From Pseudoxanthomonas sp. J35 (GTDB lineage: Bacteria > Pseudomonadota > Gammaproteobacteria > Xanthomonadales > Xanthomonadaceae): a stretch of DNA of 64,000 nucleotides. A program made the translations under genes and the position numbers. Positions within the stretch are counted from its first letter, which is position 1; every line of letters starts with the position of its first letter. The DNA lies in contig NZ_AZVB01000002.1 of NCBI RefSeq assembly GCF_000513995.1, positions 1 to 64,000 on the forward strand. Direction: 5' to 3'. The notes below the pieces were generated by a model. That model was not told where the DNA came from. It made no database searches and saw only the letters and a list, made by a program, of their open reading frames with translations. Shown piece by piece: positions 11,641 through 19,580 of this stretch.

Positions 11641-12134
11641 GCAATGTCCGTGGTGGAACCGCCGCGGCGGCGCAGGTAGCGCCGGCACAGCACGAAAGCG
11701 GAGAAGAAGGCGGGCCAGGTGCCGACGAGCAGGGCCGCGAGGGTAGCGCCGAACACGATCGAAGGCAGCCACGGCACCAGCTCGCGCAGCGGCATGCCGC
11801 CGCTGGCCGCCTGCTGGTCCAGCGCGCCGGTGGCCAGCACCCAGGCCACGACGGCCAGCGGATACAGCAGCAGCGCCAGGCCGGTGCCGCGCAGGGCCAT
11901 GCCGCGCGCGCTCCAGCGGCGCCCGGCGCGTTCGGCGCGCGCCTGCCAGGCGCTCACCAGCCACGCCGCCGGCAGCGCCGCCAGCGCGCCGCTCGGGCAC
12001 CAGCGCGCGCCGTTGCCGGCGATCTCCGCCGGGGTCTGCTCGAACACCATCCACGAGGCCACGGCATAGCCCAGCAGGGCCACGACCGCGCCGGACAGCG
12101 TCGCCGACAGGATGAACTCAGCCCTCGGGCCCAT
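11637..12134 (-). CDS. Uncharacterised four-helix membrane protein in the lysCA-murL operon
   Basis: This 165-residue protein has four predicted membrane segments: about residues 7-29, 46-62, 82-103 and 124-152. A basic C-terminal tail (CRRYLRRRGG) suggests cytosolic orientation of the end. I recognise no family and no catalytic motif. Its start lies 17 bases inside the 3' end of the lysC/lysA gene and its stop overlaps the murL ATG by 4 bases, so it is translationally coupled to both. The context implies a role linked to peptidoglycan-precursor synthesis, for example anchoring or an accessory transport role, but that is inference only. Confidence 0.7.
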   Translation of the reverse strand: MGPRAEFILSATLSGAVVALLGYAVASWMVFEQTPAEIAGNGARWCPSGALAALPAAWLVSAWQARAERAGRRWSARGMALRGTGLALLLYPLAVVAWVLATGALDQQAASGGMPLRELVPWLPSIVFGATLAALLVGTWPAFFSAFVLCRRYLRRRGGSTTDIA

Positions 12135-14775
12135 CGATCACGTCCTCGGCCGGCAACCCGCGCAGGTTGTAATGGCTGGCCATCGCATGGCCATAGGCAC
12201 CCGCGTCGGACACCAGCATCACGTCGCCCGGCACGGTGGCCAGCGGCAGGCGCCGGCGGCGGCCGAACACGTCGCTGGACTCGCACACCGGGCCGACCAC
12301 GTCGAACACACCGTCGGCCGGTTCCTCCAGGCGCTGCAGGTTGGCCACGTCATGCCAGGCGTCGTACAGCGCCGGCCGCAGCAGGGTATGCATGCCGGCG
12401 TCCAGCCCGACGCGCGTCACCCCGTCCTTCTCGACGACGTTGGTGACCTGGGCCAGCAGCACGCCGCATTCGGCGACCAGGTAGCGGCCCGGCTCGATCA
12501 CCAGGCCGAAGGCCGGATGCACCGCGCGGACCTCGGCCAGGCCGGCGGCCCAGGCATCCACGTCGAACGGTTCGTCGTCGGCGCTGTACGGGATCGGCAG
12601 GCCGCCGCCGATGTCCAGCGTGGCCACGGTACCGATGCGGCGGGCGAAGCCGGCCAGCTCGTCGCACATCTGCCGCCAGTGGCCCATGTTCTCCACGCCG
12701 CTGCCCAGGTGCGCGTGCAGCCCGGTGATGGCGATGCCCAGCGCGCGCGCGGCGTCGACGAACTCGTCCACGCGCTGCGCCGACAGGCCGAACTTGGAAT
12801 CCTTGCCACCGGTGTTGACCTTCTGGTGGTGGCCGTCGCCGTGACCCAGGTCGATGCGCAGCCAGATGCGGCGGCCGCGGAACACCTCCGGCCAGCGCCG
12901 CAGGGCCTCGACATTGTCGAGGGTGACGGTGACGCCCAGGGCGAATGCCTGCGCGTACTCGTGCACCGGGGCGAAGCTGGGAGTGAACAGCACCCGCGAC
13001 GGATCCAGCTCCGGCAGCACCTGGAACACGTGGCGCAGCTCGCCCAGCGACACGCACTCCAGGCCGAAACCTTCCTCGACCAGGGTGCGCAGGATCGCCG
13101 GGTGCGGGTTGGCCTTGATCGCGTAGTAGCGGCGATCGACCGCCTCGACCGCCTTCAACGCGCGGGCGCGCTCGCGCAGGGTTGGCAGGTGGTAGACGTA
13201 GCGCGGCGTGCCGGCGGCGGCCAGCTGCAGCAGGCGGCTGCGCTCGCCGCGCCACCACGGCACCGGCCGCGGGCGCACCGCGCCGTTGAGCTCGCGCCAG
13301 CGCGGGCCGAACACCTCCTGCTCCAGCACAGGCATCGCGCCGCTGTCGATCAGCGCCTCGTGCAGTTCCGGCAGCAGGCCGTCGGCGTCGGCCTCGTCGA
13401 TCACGAAGGTCAGGTTCAGGTCATTGGACGACTGCGAGATCATGTGCACGCGTTCGTGGCCGAACGAGGAGAACACCTCCGACAGCCGGTGCAGCAGCGA
13501 GCGCATGCCGCGGCCGACCAGGGTGATCGCCGCGCAGGGCACGATCACCTTGACCCGGCCGATCTTCTCCAGGTCCTCGGCCAGCGCCGACAGCACGTTC
13601 TGGCTGAGCAGGTTCTCGCTCGGATCCAGCGACACGGTGACGTTGGTCTGCGAGGTGCCGATCATGTCGACCGACAGGCCGTGCTTGCGGAACAGCGCGA
13701 ACACCTCGGCCAGGTAGCCGACCTGCTGCCACATGCCGATGTCTTCCACCGACACCAGGACCACGCCGTTGCGGCGGCTGATCGCCTTCACCCCCGGCAC
13801 GGTGGCGGCGCTGCGGTCGATGCTGGTACCGGGCAGGTCCGGGCGCTCGGTATCGAGGATCGCCATCGGCACGCCGGCGTCGCGGCACGGCTTGATCGAG
13901 CGCGGGTGCAGCACCTTGGCGCCGGTGGTGGTGATCTCCTGGGCCTCGGCGTAGCCGAGCCGGTGGAGCAGGCGCGCGTCCGGCACCTCGCGCGGGTTGG
14001 CGCTGAACATGCCCGGCACGTCGGTCCAGATCTCCACCCGCGAGGCGCCCAGCAGCGCGCCGAAGTACGCGGCCGAGGTATCCGAACCGCCGCGGCCGAG
14101 GATGGCGGTGCCGCCTTCCGGATGGCGGGCGATGAAGCCCTGGGTGATCAGCACGCGCGACGGCTGCGCGTCGAAGCGCGCGCGCCAGGCGGCGTCGGCC
14201 TGCCAGTGGCAGTTCACCGACAGGCGCCGCGACCAGTCGCTCTGGTTCGGCTGCGCCGGCAGCGCTTCCAGCCACTCGCGCGCGTCCATCCAGCCGATGT
14301 CCAGGCCGCGCGCGCGCAGGTAGGCCGCGCCCAGCGTCGAGGACAGCAGTTCGCCGTGGGCCAGCACCTCGGCCTGCCAGTCCAGCGTGCGGCCGGCCGC
14401 GCGCGGGTCGGCCAGCAGCGCGCGCAGCGAGGCGAGGCGTTCGCCCAGCACCGCGTCGCAGTCCAGTTCCAGGTCGGCGAGGAAGTCGCGGTGGCGCTGC
14501 TCCAGCGCATCCACCCGCGCGGCGGCATCGTCGGCGCCATCGGCGATGGCGGACAGCTCGTTGGTGACGCCGGACAGCGCCGACACCACCACCAGCACCC
14601 GCGAACCGGTCTGCGCGGCCCGCTGCTGCGCCAGTTTGCCGATGGTGTCCCAGCGGTGGCGACGCGACACCGAGGTGCCGCCGAACTTGAGGACGATCCA
14701 GCCACCGGGAGCGGCGTGTTGCACGGGCGAAACTGCGGACATGTGCGAGTTGGGGACCACCCGACCATCGGGCAT
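12118..14775 (-). CDS. lysAC: Bifunctional aspartate kinase / diaminopimelate decarboxylase
   Basis: This 885-residue fusion carries the first and last enzymes of lysine biosynthesis. The aspartokinase part (about 25-480) begins with the KFGGTS substrate-binding motif and contains two ACT-type regulatory segments (VEDIGMWQQVGYLAEVFA, MISQSSNDLNLTFVIDEAD). The decarboxylase part (about 500-885) holds the PLP lysine, Lys554, in YAIKAN, and the glycine-rich LDIGGGLPIPY phosphate site. This fusion is typical of Lysobacteraceae. The start at 14775 follows a TAGAAT box by nine bases, suggesting a leaderless mRNA; the alternative ATG is 14742. Placing control of DAP/lysine flux at the head of the murL-murD2 operon ties two stem-peptide residues together. 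Confidence 0.95.
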   Translation of the reverse strand: MPDGRVVPNSHMSAVSPVQHAAPGGWIVLKFGGTSVSRRHRWDTIGKLAQQRAAQTGSRVLVVVSALSGVTNELSAIADGADDAAARVDALEQRHRDFLADLELDCDAVLGERLASLRALLADPRAAGRTLDWQAEVLAHGELLSSTLGAAYLRARGLDIGWMDAREWLEALPAQPNQSDWSRRLSVNCHWQADAAWRARFDAQPSRVLITQGFIARHPEGGTAILGRGGSDTSAAYFGALLGASRVEIWTDVPGMFSANPREVPDARLLHRLGYAEAQEITTTGAKVLHPRSIKPCRDAGVPMAILDTERPDLPGTSIDRSAATVPGVKAISRRNGVVLVSVEDIGMWQQVGYLAEVFALFRKHGLSVDMIGTSQTNVTVSLDPSENLLSQNVLSALAEDLEKIGRVKVIVPCAAITLVGRGMRSLLHRLSEVFSSFGHERVHMISQSSNDLNLTFVIDEADADGLLPELHEALIDSGAMPVLEQEVFGPRWRELNGAVRPRPVPWWRGERSRLLQLAAAGTPRYVYHLPTLRERARALKAVEAVDRRYYAIKANPHPAILRTLVEEGFGLECVSLGELRHVFQVLPELDPSRVLFTPSFAPVHEYAQAFALGVTVTLDNVEALRRWPEVFRGRRIWLRIDLGHGDGHHQKVNTGGKDSKFGLSAQRVDEFVDAARALGIAITGLHAHLGSGVENMGHWRQMCDELAGFARRIGTVATLDIGGGLPIPYSADDEPFDVDAWAAGLAEVRAVHPAFGLVIEPGRYLVAECGVLLAQVTNVVEKDGVTRVGLDAGMHTLLRPALYDAWHDVANLQRLEEPADGVFDVVGPVCESSDVFGRRRRLPLATVPGDVMLVSDAGAYGHAMASHYNLRGLPAEDVIDGPEG

Positions 14776-14882
14776 GAACCGCCGATTCTAAGCCCATTCC
14801 CCGCCGCGGATCGGGGTGCCGGCCGGATCCGGCGCGGCGCGGCGCCGTTAAGCTGTCGCCTCCCCCTGCCCGGTCCGCGCCC
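14776..14882. promoter_or_regulatory. Divergent promoter region lysAC / phzF-like
   Basis: On the minus strand TAGAAT (plus coordinates 14785-14790) lies 9 bases before the lysAC ATG. On the plus strand a TTAAGCT box near 14848 lies about 28 bases before the phzF-like ATG at 14883. No obvious operator repeats. Confidence 0.45.
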
Positions 14883-15743
14883 ATGACCACCCGCCGCTTC
14901 GTCCAGCTCGACGTGTTCTCGCCCCGCCCCGGCGCCGGCAATCCGCTGGCCGTGGTCCTTGACGCCCGCGGCATGGACGAGGCCCGGATGCGCGCCTTCG
15001 CCGCCTGGACCAACCTCTCCGAAACCATCTTCTTCCTGCCGCCGACCACGGCCGGGGCCGATTACCGGATCCGCATCTTCACTCCGGTGATGGAGCTGCC
15101 CTTCGCCGGCCATCCCAGCGTCGGCGCGGCCTGGGCGGCGCTGGACGTGGACCTGGCCCGCGAGCACGACGGCCGGCTGGTGCAGGAATGCGGCGCCGGC
15201 CTGCTGCCGGTGCGCATCGACCGCCGCGACGGGCATGTGCTGCCGGCGGTGCGCAGCCCGCGGGCCGAACCGCGCGCCGCGGCCGCGCCGGACTGGCTGC
15301 TCGCCGACCGCGTCTGGGGCGCGCGCCGCGGCGCGCTGGCCCCGGCGCTGTGGAACAACGGCCCGGACTGGTGGCTGCTGGAACTGGCCGACGCGACGGA
15401 CGTGCGCGCCCTGCGCCCGGACCTGGCCGCGATCGCGGCGCTGCCGGGCAACGGCAAGCTGGCGGTGTTCGCACCCGGCGACGGCGATGCGGACCTGGTG
15501 GTGCGCGCGTTCGCGCCGGGCGTCGGCATCGCCGAGGACCCGGCCACCGGCAGCGTCAACGCGATCATCGCCAGCTGCCTGCACCGCGAGGGCCGGCTGC
15601 CCGGCCGCGACGGCCGCTACGTCGCCTCGCAGGGCCGCGAGATCGGCCGCGACGCGCGCCTGCAGCTGGAAGTGGACGCCGAGGGCGAGGTCTGGGTCGG
15701 CGGCGAGGTGCAGGCGGTGATCCGCGGCACCATGGACTGGTAA
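14883..15743 (+). CDS. PhzF-family isomerase/epimerase-like protein (copy 1)
   Basis: This 286-residue protein belongs to the PhzF superfamily, which shares the diaminopimelate-epimerase fold but uses a single catalytic glutamate. The N-terminal hallmark FVQLDVFSPRPGAGNPLAVV is present, Glu47 (NLSETIF) sits at the catalytic position, FAGHPSVG near residue 78 forms the ligand loop, and DPATGS (about 219-224) is the second-half phosphate-like loop. No phenazine genes lie nearby, so a phenazine role is unlikely; an amino-acid or keto-acid isomerisation is more probable. The next gene, 47 bases on, is a paralogue. Confidence 0.85.
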   Translation: MTTRRFVQLDVFSPRPGAGNPLAVVLDARGMDEARMRAFAAWTNLSETIFFLPPTTAGADYRIRIFTPVMELPFAGHPSVGAAWAALDVDLAREHDGRLVQECGAGLLPVRIDRRDGHVLPAVRSPRAEPRAAAAPDWLLADRVWGARRGALAPALWNNGPDWWLLELADATDVRALRPDLAAIAALPGNGKLAVFAPGDGDADLVVRAFAPGVGIAEDPATGSVNAIIASCLHREGRLPGRDGRYVASQGREIGRDARLQLEVDAEGEVWVGGEVQAVIRGTMDW

Positions 15744-15790
15744 CAGGGGGCTGGTAACCTCGGCCTCCCCTCCCCTGCAGGACTGTCGCC

Positions 15791-16678
15791 ATGGCCCCGC
15801 GCCCCTTCGTCCAGGTGGACGTGTTCGCCGACCGGCCGGGCGCCGGCAATCCGCTGGCAGTGGTGCTGGACGCGAGCGGCCTGGACGAAGCGGCGATGCA
15901 GGCCATCGCCCGCTGGACCCGGCTGCCGGAGACCACCTTCGTGTTCCCGCCCACGCGGGAGGGCGCCAGCTACGGGATCCGCATGTTCAGCCCGCGCCGT
16001 GAGGTGCCGTTCGCCGGCCACCCGAGCGTGGGCACCGCGCACGCGGTGCTGGAAGCCGGGATCGCGGCGCCACGCGATGGCCTGCTGCTGCAGGAGGGCG
16101 TGGCCGGGCTGCTACCGCTGCGCGTGGAAAGCGTCGAGGGCAGCCAGCGCATCGCCATCCGCACCCCGCGCGCGAAGCTGGTCGAGACCGCCGACGCGCG
16201 CGGTTCGCGCATGTCCGAGGCGCTGGACTGGCTGCCGGTGGGCGAACTGCCGCCGGCCCTGATGGACGGCGGGCGGCGCTGGTGGGTGGCCGAGGCGCGC
16301 GACGAGGCCAGCCTGCGCAATGCGCAGCCGGACTGGGAGGCGATCGCGGGCCTGGCGCGCGCCACCGACAGCATGGGCGTGCTGGCCTTCGCGCGCTGCG
16401 ACGGCCGCGACTACCAGGTCGCCGCGCGCGCTTTCGTGGGCGGGCCGGCGATGTTCGAGGACGCGGCCTCGGGTGCGGCCAACGCCACCCTCGCCGCGTG
16501 GCTGGCGCTGCGCGACGCCCTGCCCGGCCGCGACGGCCGCTACCGGGTCAGCCAGGGCCGCGAGGTGGGCTACGACGCGCGTCTGGACATGCACGTGGAC
16601 GCCGACGGCGAGGTCTGGTCCGGCGGCCAGGTGGTCAGCGTGGTCCGCGGGACGATCGACTGGCCGGGCGGGGATTGA
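15791..16678 (+). CDS. PhzF-family isomerase/epimerase-like protein (copy 2)
   Basis: This 295-residue protein is a tandem paralogue of the preceding gene: it shares FVQVDVFADRPGAGNPLAVV at the N-terminus, Glu47 in RLPETTF, and FAGHPSVGTAHAVLEA. The second-half loop reads EDAASGAAN instead of DPATGS, a real divergence in the ligand-binding loop that suggests altered substrate. A TAACCT box upstream might give an additional promoter, but co-transcription with copy 1 is likely. Immediately downstream the repeat cluster begins. Confidence 0.83.
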   Translation: MAPRPFVQVDVFADRPGAGNPLAVVLDASGLDEAAMQAIARWTRLPETTFVFPPTREGASYGIRMFSPRREVPFAGHPSVGTAHAVLEAGIAAPRDGLLLQEGVAGLLPLRVESVEGSQRIAIRTPRAKLVETADARGSRMSEALDWLPVGELPPALMDGGRRWWVAEARDEASLRNAQPDWEAIAGLARATDSMGVLAFARCDGRDYQVAARAFVGGPAMFEDAASGAANATLAAWLALRDALPGRDGRYRVSQGREVGYDARLDMHVDADGEVWSGGQVVSVVRGTIDWPGGD

Positions 16679-16717
16679 GCGAAGGCGCTGTCGACATCTG
16701 ACGCATCGCCACGCGCG

Positions 16718-16815
16718 CGCCGGGAACGAACCAGGGCCCAGTGACGGATGGCGCGTCACCGCGCGCCGCGCCGGACATAAACCAGGGCGCTGGCGACGTT
16801 TGTGGCGTCGCCACG
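16718..16815 (+). repeat. Two tandem copies of a ~48-bp short repeat unit
   Basis: Copies at 16718-16766 and 16769-16815 share CGCCGG-A-A-AACCAGGGC, then a GCGACG/GTGACG-type left stem and a GGCGCGTCACC or GGCGTCGCCAC right stem, so each can fold into a small hairpin. Further copies are at 16966-17015, 51064-51113 and, inverted, 51452-51500. Confidence 0.65.
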
Positions 16816-16860
16816 AGCAAACTGACCGCATTGCCAGTCTGCTGTCGAAGCGTCGCCTGG

Positions 16861-17071
16861 CTGGCTTCGGACGGAGCCGCGGCAGCGCGGGGGTATGCCG
16901 CATCGCGCGGTTCCGCGTCCTGCTCCCACGCGCGACCGCGGCACATCCATGTGCCGCTTGCGCCGCGCCGGGAATGAGCTGGGGCACTGGCACCGTCTGG
17001 CGCGTCGCCACGCGCCAGCTTTCCAACCGCATCACACAGCAAGACGTTCCTGGCTATCCCGCGCCACCGCG
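16861..17071 (+). repeat. Long palindromic repeat, copy A (right arm interrupted)
   Basis: Positions 16861-16964 match copy C (51169-51272) with only about seven differences in 104 bases, and match copy B (27293-27420, inverted) more distantly. The outer right arm expected directly afterwards is found instead at 17054-17071, after about 90 bases that include a short repeat unit (16966-17015), so the short unit seems to have landed inside the long repeat. Confidence 0.7.
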
Positions 17072-17133
17072 TCTTCCGGCACGTTTGGCTCGTGGCTTCG
17101 TTCTTTCTCCCCTCGCTCCGGGGAGGGGCTCTT

Positions 17134-17236
17134 GTAGCCCGGATAAGCGAAGCGCATCCGGGGGAACGGGGCTATGGCGCACCTGATCGACGTAGCGGCT
17201 CGGCCCCGGATGCGGCCTGCGGCCTTGTCCGGAATA
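17134..17236. repeat. Inverted pair of CCCGGATAAG/CATCCGGG elements
   Basis: 17134-17162 reads GTAGCCCGGATAAG followed by CGAAGCGCATCCGGGG, itself a near-palindrome and a motif widespread between genes of GC-rich gammaproteobacteria. 17201-17236 is a diverged copy in the opposite direction (CCCCGGATGC...TTGTCCGGAATAC). Confidence 0.6.
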
Positions 17237-17306
17237 CGACTGCCCAGGTGGCAGGCGGTGGCGACGCCGTTCGACGCGGCGACTTCCACCGCGCGCGGAA
17301 GAAAAA

Positions 17307-17495
17307 CTACCCCCGCAGCCACCACAGCGACAGCAGCCCGCCGATGAGGACCACCGCGCCGATGCGGCGCAGCGCCGGGTCGGGGCGCTGCGCCAGTTCT
17401 TCCATCGTCCGCCGCCACAGTCCCGGCGCGGCGAACAGGAACAGGCCTTCGAGCACCGCGACCAGGCACAGGGCCTGGAGCAGTCCGGCCGGCAT
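17307..17495 (-). CDS. yjeT: DUF2065 small membrane protein (YjeT)
   Basis: This 62-residue protein has two membrane segments (about 5-25 and 42-60) separated by a short basic loop (WRRTMEELAQRPDPALRRIG). It matches DUF2065/YjeT, the small protein that commonly follows hflC. Its ATG overlaps the hflC stop by one base (TGATG), so the two are translationally coupled. Function is unknown; association with the HflKC-FtsH complex is inferred from conserved position. Confidence 0.85.
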   Translation of the reverse strand: MPAGLLQALCLVAVLEGLFLFAAPGLWRRTMEELAQRPDPALRRIGAVVLIGGLLSLWWLRG

Positions 17496-18358
17496 CAGCG
17501 CTCGTTCTTGAAGTACTGCAGGAACGGATCGTTGCGGTCGAGCACGATCACGCCCTGGCCGTCGGAGAAGCTGGCGCGGTACGCCTCGAGGCTGCGGTGG
17601 AAGGCGAAGAACGCCTCGTCGCCCTTGGCCGCGTCGGCGTACAGGCGCGCGGCCTGGGCATCGCCTTCACCCCGCAGGCGCTGCGCGTCGCGCTCGGCCT
17701 CGGCCACCAGCACGGCCTGGTCGCGGTCGGCCTGGGCGCGGATGGTGCGGGCCTGCTCCTCGCCCTCGGCGCGCAGCGCGCTGGCCACCTGCTTGCGCTC
17801 GGCGCGCATGCGGTCGTAGACCTGCTTGATCACGCCGCTGTCGGTGGGCAGGTCGATCTGCTTGAGGCGGATGTCGACGATGCGCATGCCCAGCGTCTCG
17901 GCGCCGCGGTTGATGCCTTCCAGCTGCTTGGCGATGACCTCGCTGCGGTCGCCGGACACCAGCTGGGTCAGGGTGCGCGAGTTGATCTCGTTGCGCAGCG
18001 AGTCCTTGATGATCGGCGCCAGGCGGTCGGATGCGGCCGATTCGTCGCCGCCGGTGGCGCGGAAGAAGGCGCGCGCGTCGTTGATGTAGCCGATCGCCAC
18101 GAAGTCGACAGACACGTCCTTGCGTTCGGAGGTCAGGTAACGCTCCGGCGAGAAGTCGACCAGGGTGAAGCGGCTGTCGAAGGTGCGCACGCTCTCGACC
18201 AGCGGCCACTTGAAGTGCAGGCCGGGGCCGATGTCGGTGCGGGCCACGCGGCCCAGGTTCAGGACCAGGGCGACCTGGCCTTCGCGCACGACATACACCG
18301 AGCCGAGCAGGCCCAGCAGGGCGGCCACGGCCAGTGCGATCCAGAAGGAATATTTCAT
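17495..18358 (-). CDS. hflC: HflC, FtsH-modulating SPFH/prohibitin-domain protein
   Basis: This 287-residue membrane-anchored protein has one N-terminal helix (about 4-22) followed by an SPFH (band 7) domain facing the periplasm and a long charged coiled coil (about 170-250, rich in AEGEEQARTIRAQADRDQ-type repeats). With HflK it forms the cage that encloses FtsH and tunes its proteolysis. It overlaps hflK by 4 bases (ATGA) and yjeT by 1. Its partner FtsH is encoded 5 kb away in the same minus-strand block. Confidence 0.95.
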   Translation of the reverse strand: MKYSFWIALAVAALLGLLGSVYVVREGQVALVLNLGRVARTDIGPGLHFKWPLVESVRTFDSRFTLVDFSPERYLTSERKDVSVDFVAIGYINDARAFFRATGGDESAASDRLAPIIKDSLRNEINSRTLTQLVSGDRSEVIAKQLEGINRGAETLGMRIVDIRLKQIDLPTDSGVIKQVYDRMRAERKQVASALRAEGEEQARTIRAQADRDQAVLVAEAERDAQRLRGEGDAQAARLYADAAKGDEAFFAFHRSLEAYRASFSDGQGVIVLDRNDPFLQYFKNER

Positions 18359-19476
18359 CGCGTGGGCTCCTCGCGGTCGGCGCTGCGGGTCGCATCGCGG
18401 ATGCCGCTACGGGTCGGCTCGGGGGTGCTTTCGATCGCCGGCAGCAGGGCCTCGGCCGACGGGACCGGGGACTGCACCGGCGCGCCGCCGGCGGTGGCCG
18501 GCATCGGCACGTAGATCAGCTGGCGGCCGTCGCCGCCGACCACCTTGCGGTTGCGGCCGAGCACGTCCTGCACGGTTTCCAGCCACAGGCGCTTGCGGGT
18601 GATCTCCGGAGCGTTGCGGTACTCGTCGCGCAGCAGGCTGAAGCGATCGACGTCACCCTGGGCCTGGGCGATCTTGGCGGCCTTGTAGCCTTCGGCCACG
18701 GTGCGCCGGCGCGCCGCCTCGCCGCGCGCCTCCGGCACCACCTTGGCGGCGTAGGCGCGGGCCTCGTTGATCAGCTGGTCCTTGATCTGCTGGGCGCTGT
18801 TGACCTCGTCGAAGGCCGGCTTGACCTCCTCCGGCGGACGCGCGTCCTGCAGGTTCAGTTCGGTCACCACCAGGCCGGTGCGGTAGGCGTCCAGCGAAGC
18901 CTGCAGCTGCTTGGCGGCGCCGGCCGACAGCGGGCCGCGCGCGCCGAGCACGGTGTCGAGGTCGGCGCGGCCGACCTGCTCGCGGACCACGCTCTGCGCG
19001 GCCTGCTCCAGCACGCGGTCGGCGTTGCGCGAACCGAACAGGTACAGGCGCGGGTCGCCGATGCGGTACTGCACGTTCATCGCCACGGTGACGATGTTCT
19101 CGTCGCGGGTCAGCACCGGCACGGTGTTGCTGAAGGTCTTGATCTGGGTGGCGTTGACCTTGATCACCCGCTCCACCGGCCACGGCCACTTCAGGTTCGG
19201 GCCCGGCTGCATGACCCGGGTGAACTGGCCGAAGCGCAGGACCACGCCGCGCTGCTGTTCGCCGACCAGCTGGAAACTGCTCAGCAGCACCAGCAGCGCC
19301 ACCGCCAGCAGCACCCAGCGGCCGATGCCGCCGCCGTCGCCGCCGAGGAAGTCGCGCAGGCGCGCCACCACCTCGTCCAGGCCGCCGCCCTTCCCGCTGG
19401 GCCGTCGCGGCGGCCAGGGGTTCGGTCGGTTGTTGTCGGGGGAGTCCCCGCCCTTGCCAGGCGTATTCCAGACCAT
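18355..19476 (-). CDS. hflK: HflK, FtsH-modulating SPFH/prohibitin-domain protein
   Basis: This 373-residue partner of HflC has a glycine/proline-rich cytosolic N-terminus (about 1-50), a single membrane helix (about 55-73), the SPFH domain (about 80-240), a coiled coil with ARGEAARRRTVAEGYKA, and a variable proline/serine-rich tail (about 330-373). The start ATG 19476 lies about 57 bases after a TAGAAT box (plus coordinates 19534-19539), so hflKC-yjeT may have its own promoter in addition to read-through from hfq-hflX. Confidence 0.95.
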   Translation of the reverse strand: MVWNTPGKGGDSPDNNRPNPWPPRRPSGKGGGLDEVVARLRDFLGGDGGGIGRWVLLAVALLVLLSSFQLVGEQQRGVVLRFGQFTRVMQPGPNLKWPWPVERVIKVNATQIKTFSNTVPVLTRDENIVTVAMNVQYRIGDPRLYLFGSRNADRVLEQAAQSVVREQVGRADLDTVLGARGPLSAGAAKQLQASLDAYRTGLVVTELNLQDARPPEEVKPAFDEVNSAQQIKDQLINEARAYAAKVVPEARGEAARRRTVAEGYKAAKIAQAQGDVDRFSLLRDEYRNAPEITRKRLWLETVQDVLGRNRKVVGGDGRQLIYVPMPATAGGAPVQSPVPSAEALLPAIESTPEPTRSGIRDATRSADREEPTR

Positions 19477-19580
19477 GAAAGCTCCGTGGTGATGGGCCCG
19501 GGCGGCGCGGGGGCGCCGCCGGATCGTGGGCCGATTCTAGCAATACCCGCCGCTGTCCCCGGGCGGAGGCGGCGGAACGG

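Larger units (their letters stand above)
16679..17306. other. Repeat cluster 1 (gene-free, 628 bp)
   Basis: No gene is supported; open frames here translate only the repeats. In order it holds short repeat unit copies (16718-16766 and 16769-16815), the core of the long palindromic repeat (16861-16964), a third short unit (16966-17015) that interrupts the right arm, the remaining right-arm sequence (17054-17071), a shared spacer TCGTGGCTTCGTTC (from 17089), a G/C hairpin (17107-17128), and an inverted pair of a CCCGGATAAG...CATCCGGG element (17134-17162 and 17201-17236). Confidence 0.7.

Noticed and set aside
14883-16678. Phenazine biosynthesis locus
   Set aside because: Only PhzF-like proteins are present; no phzABCDEG genes are nearby.
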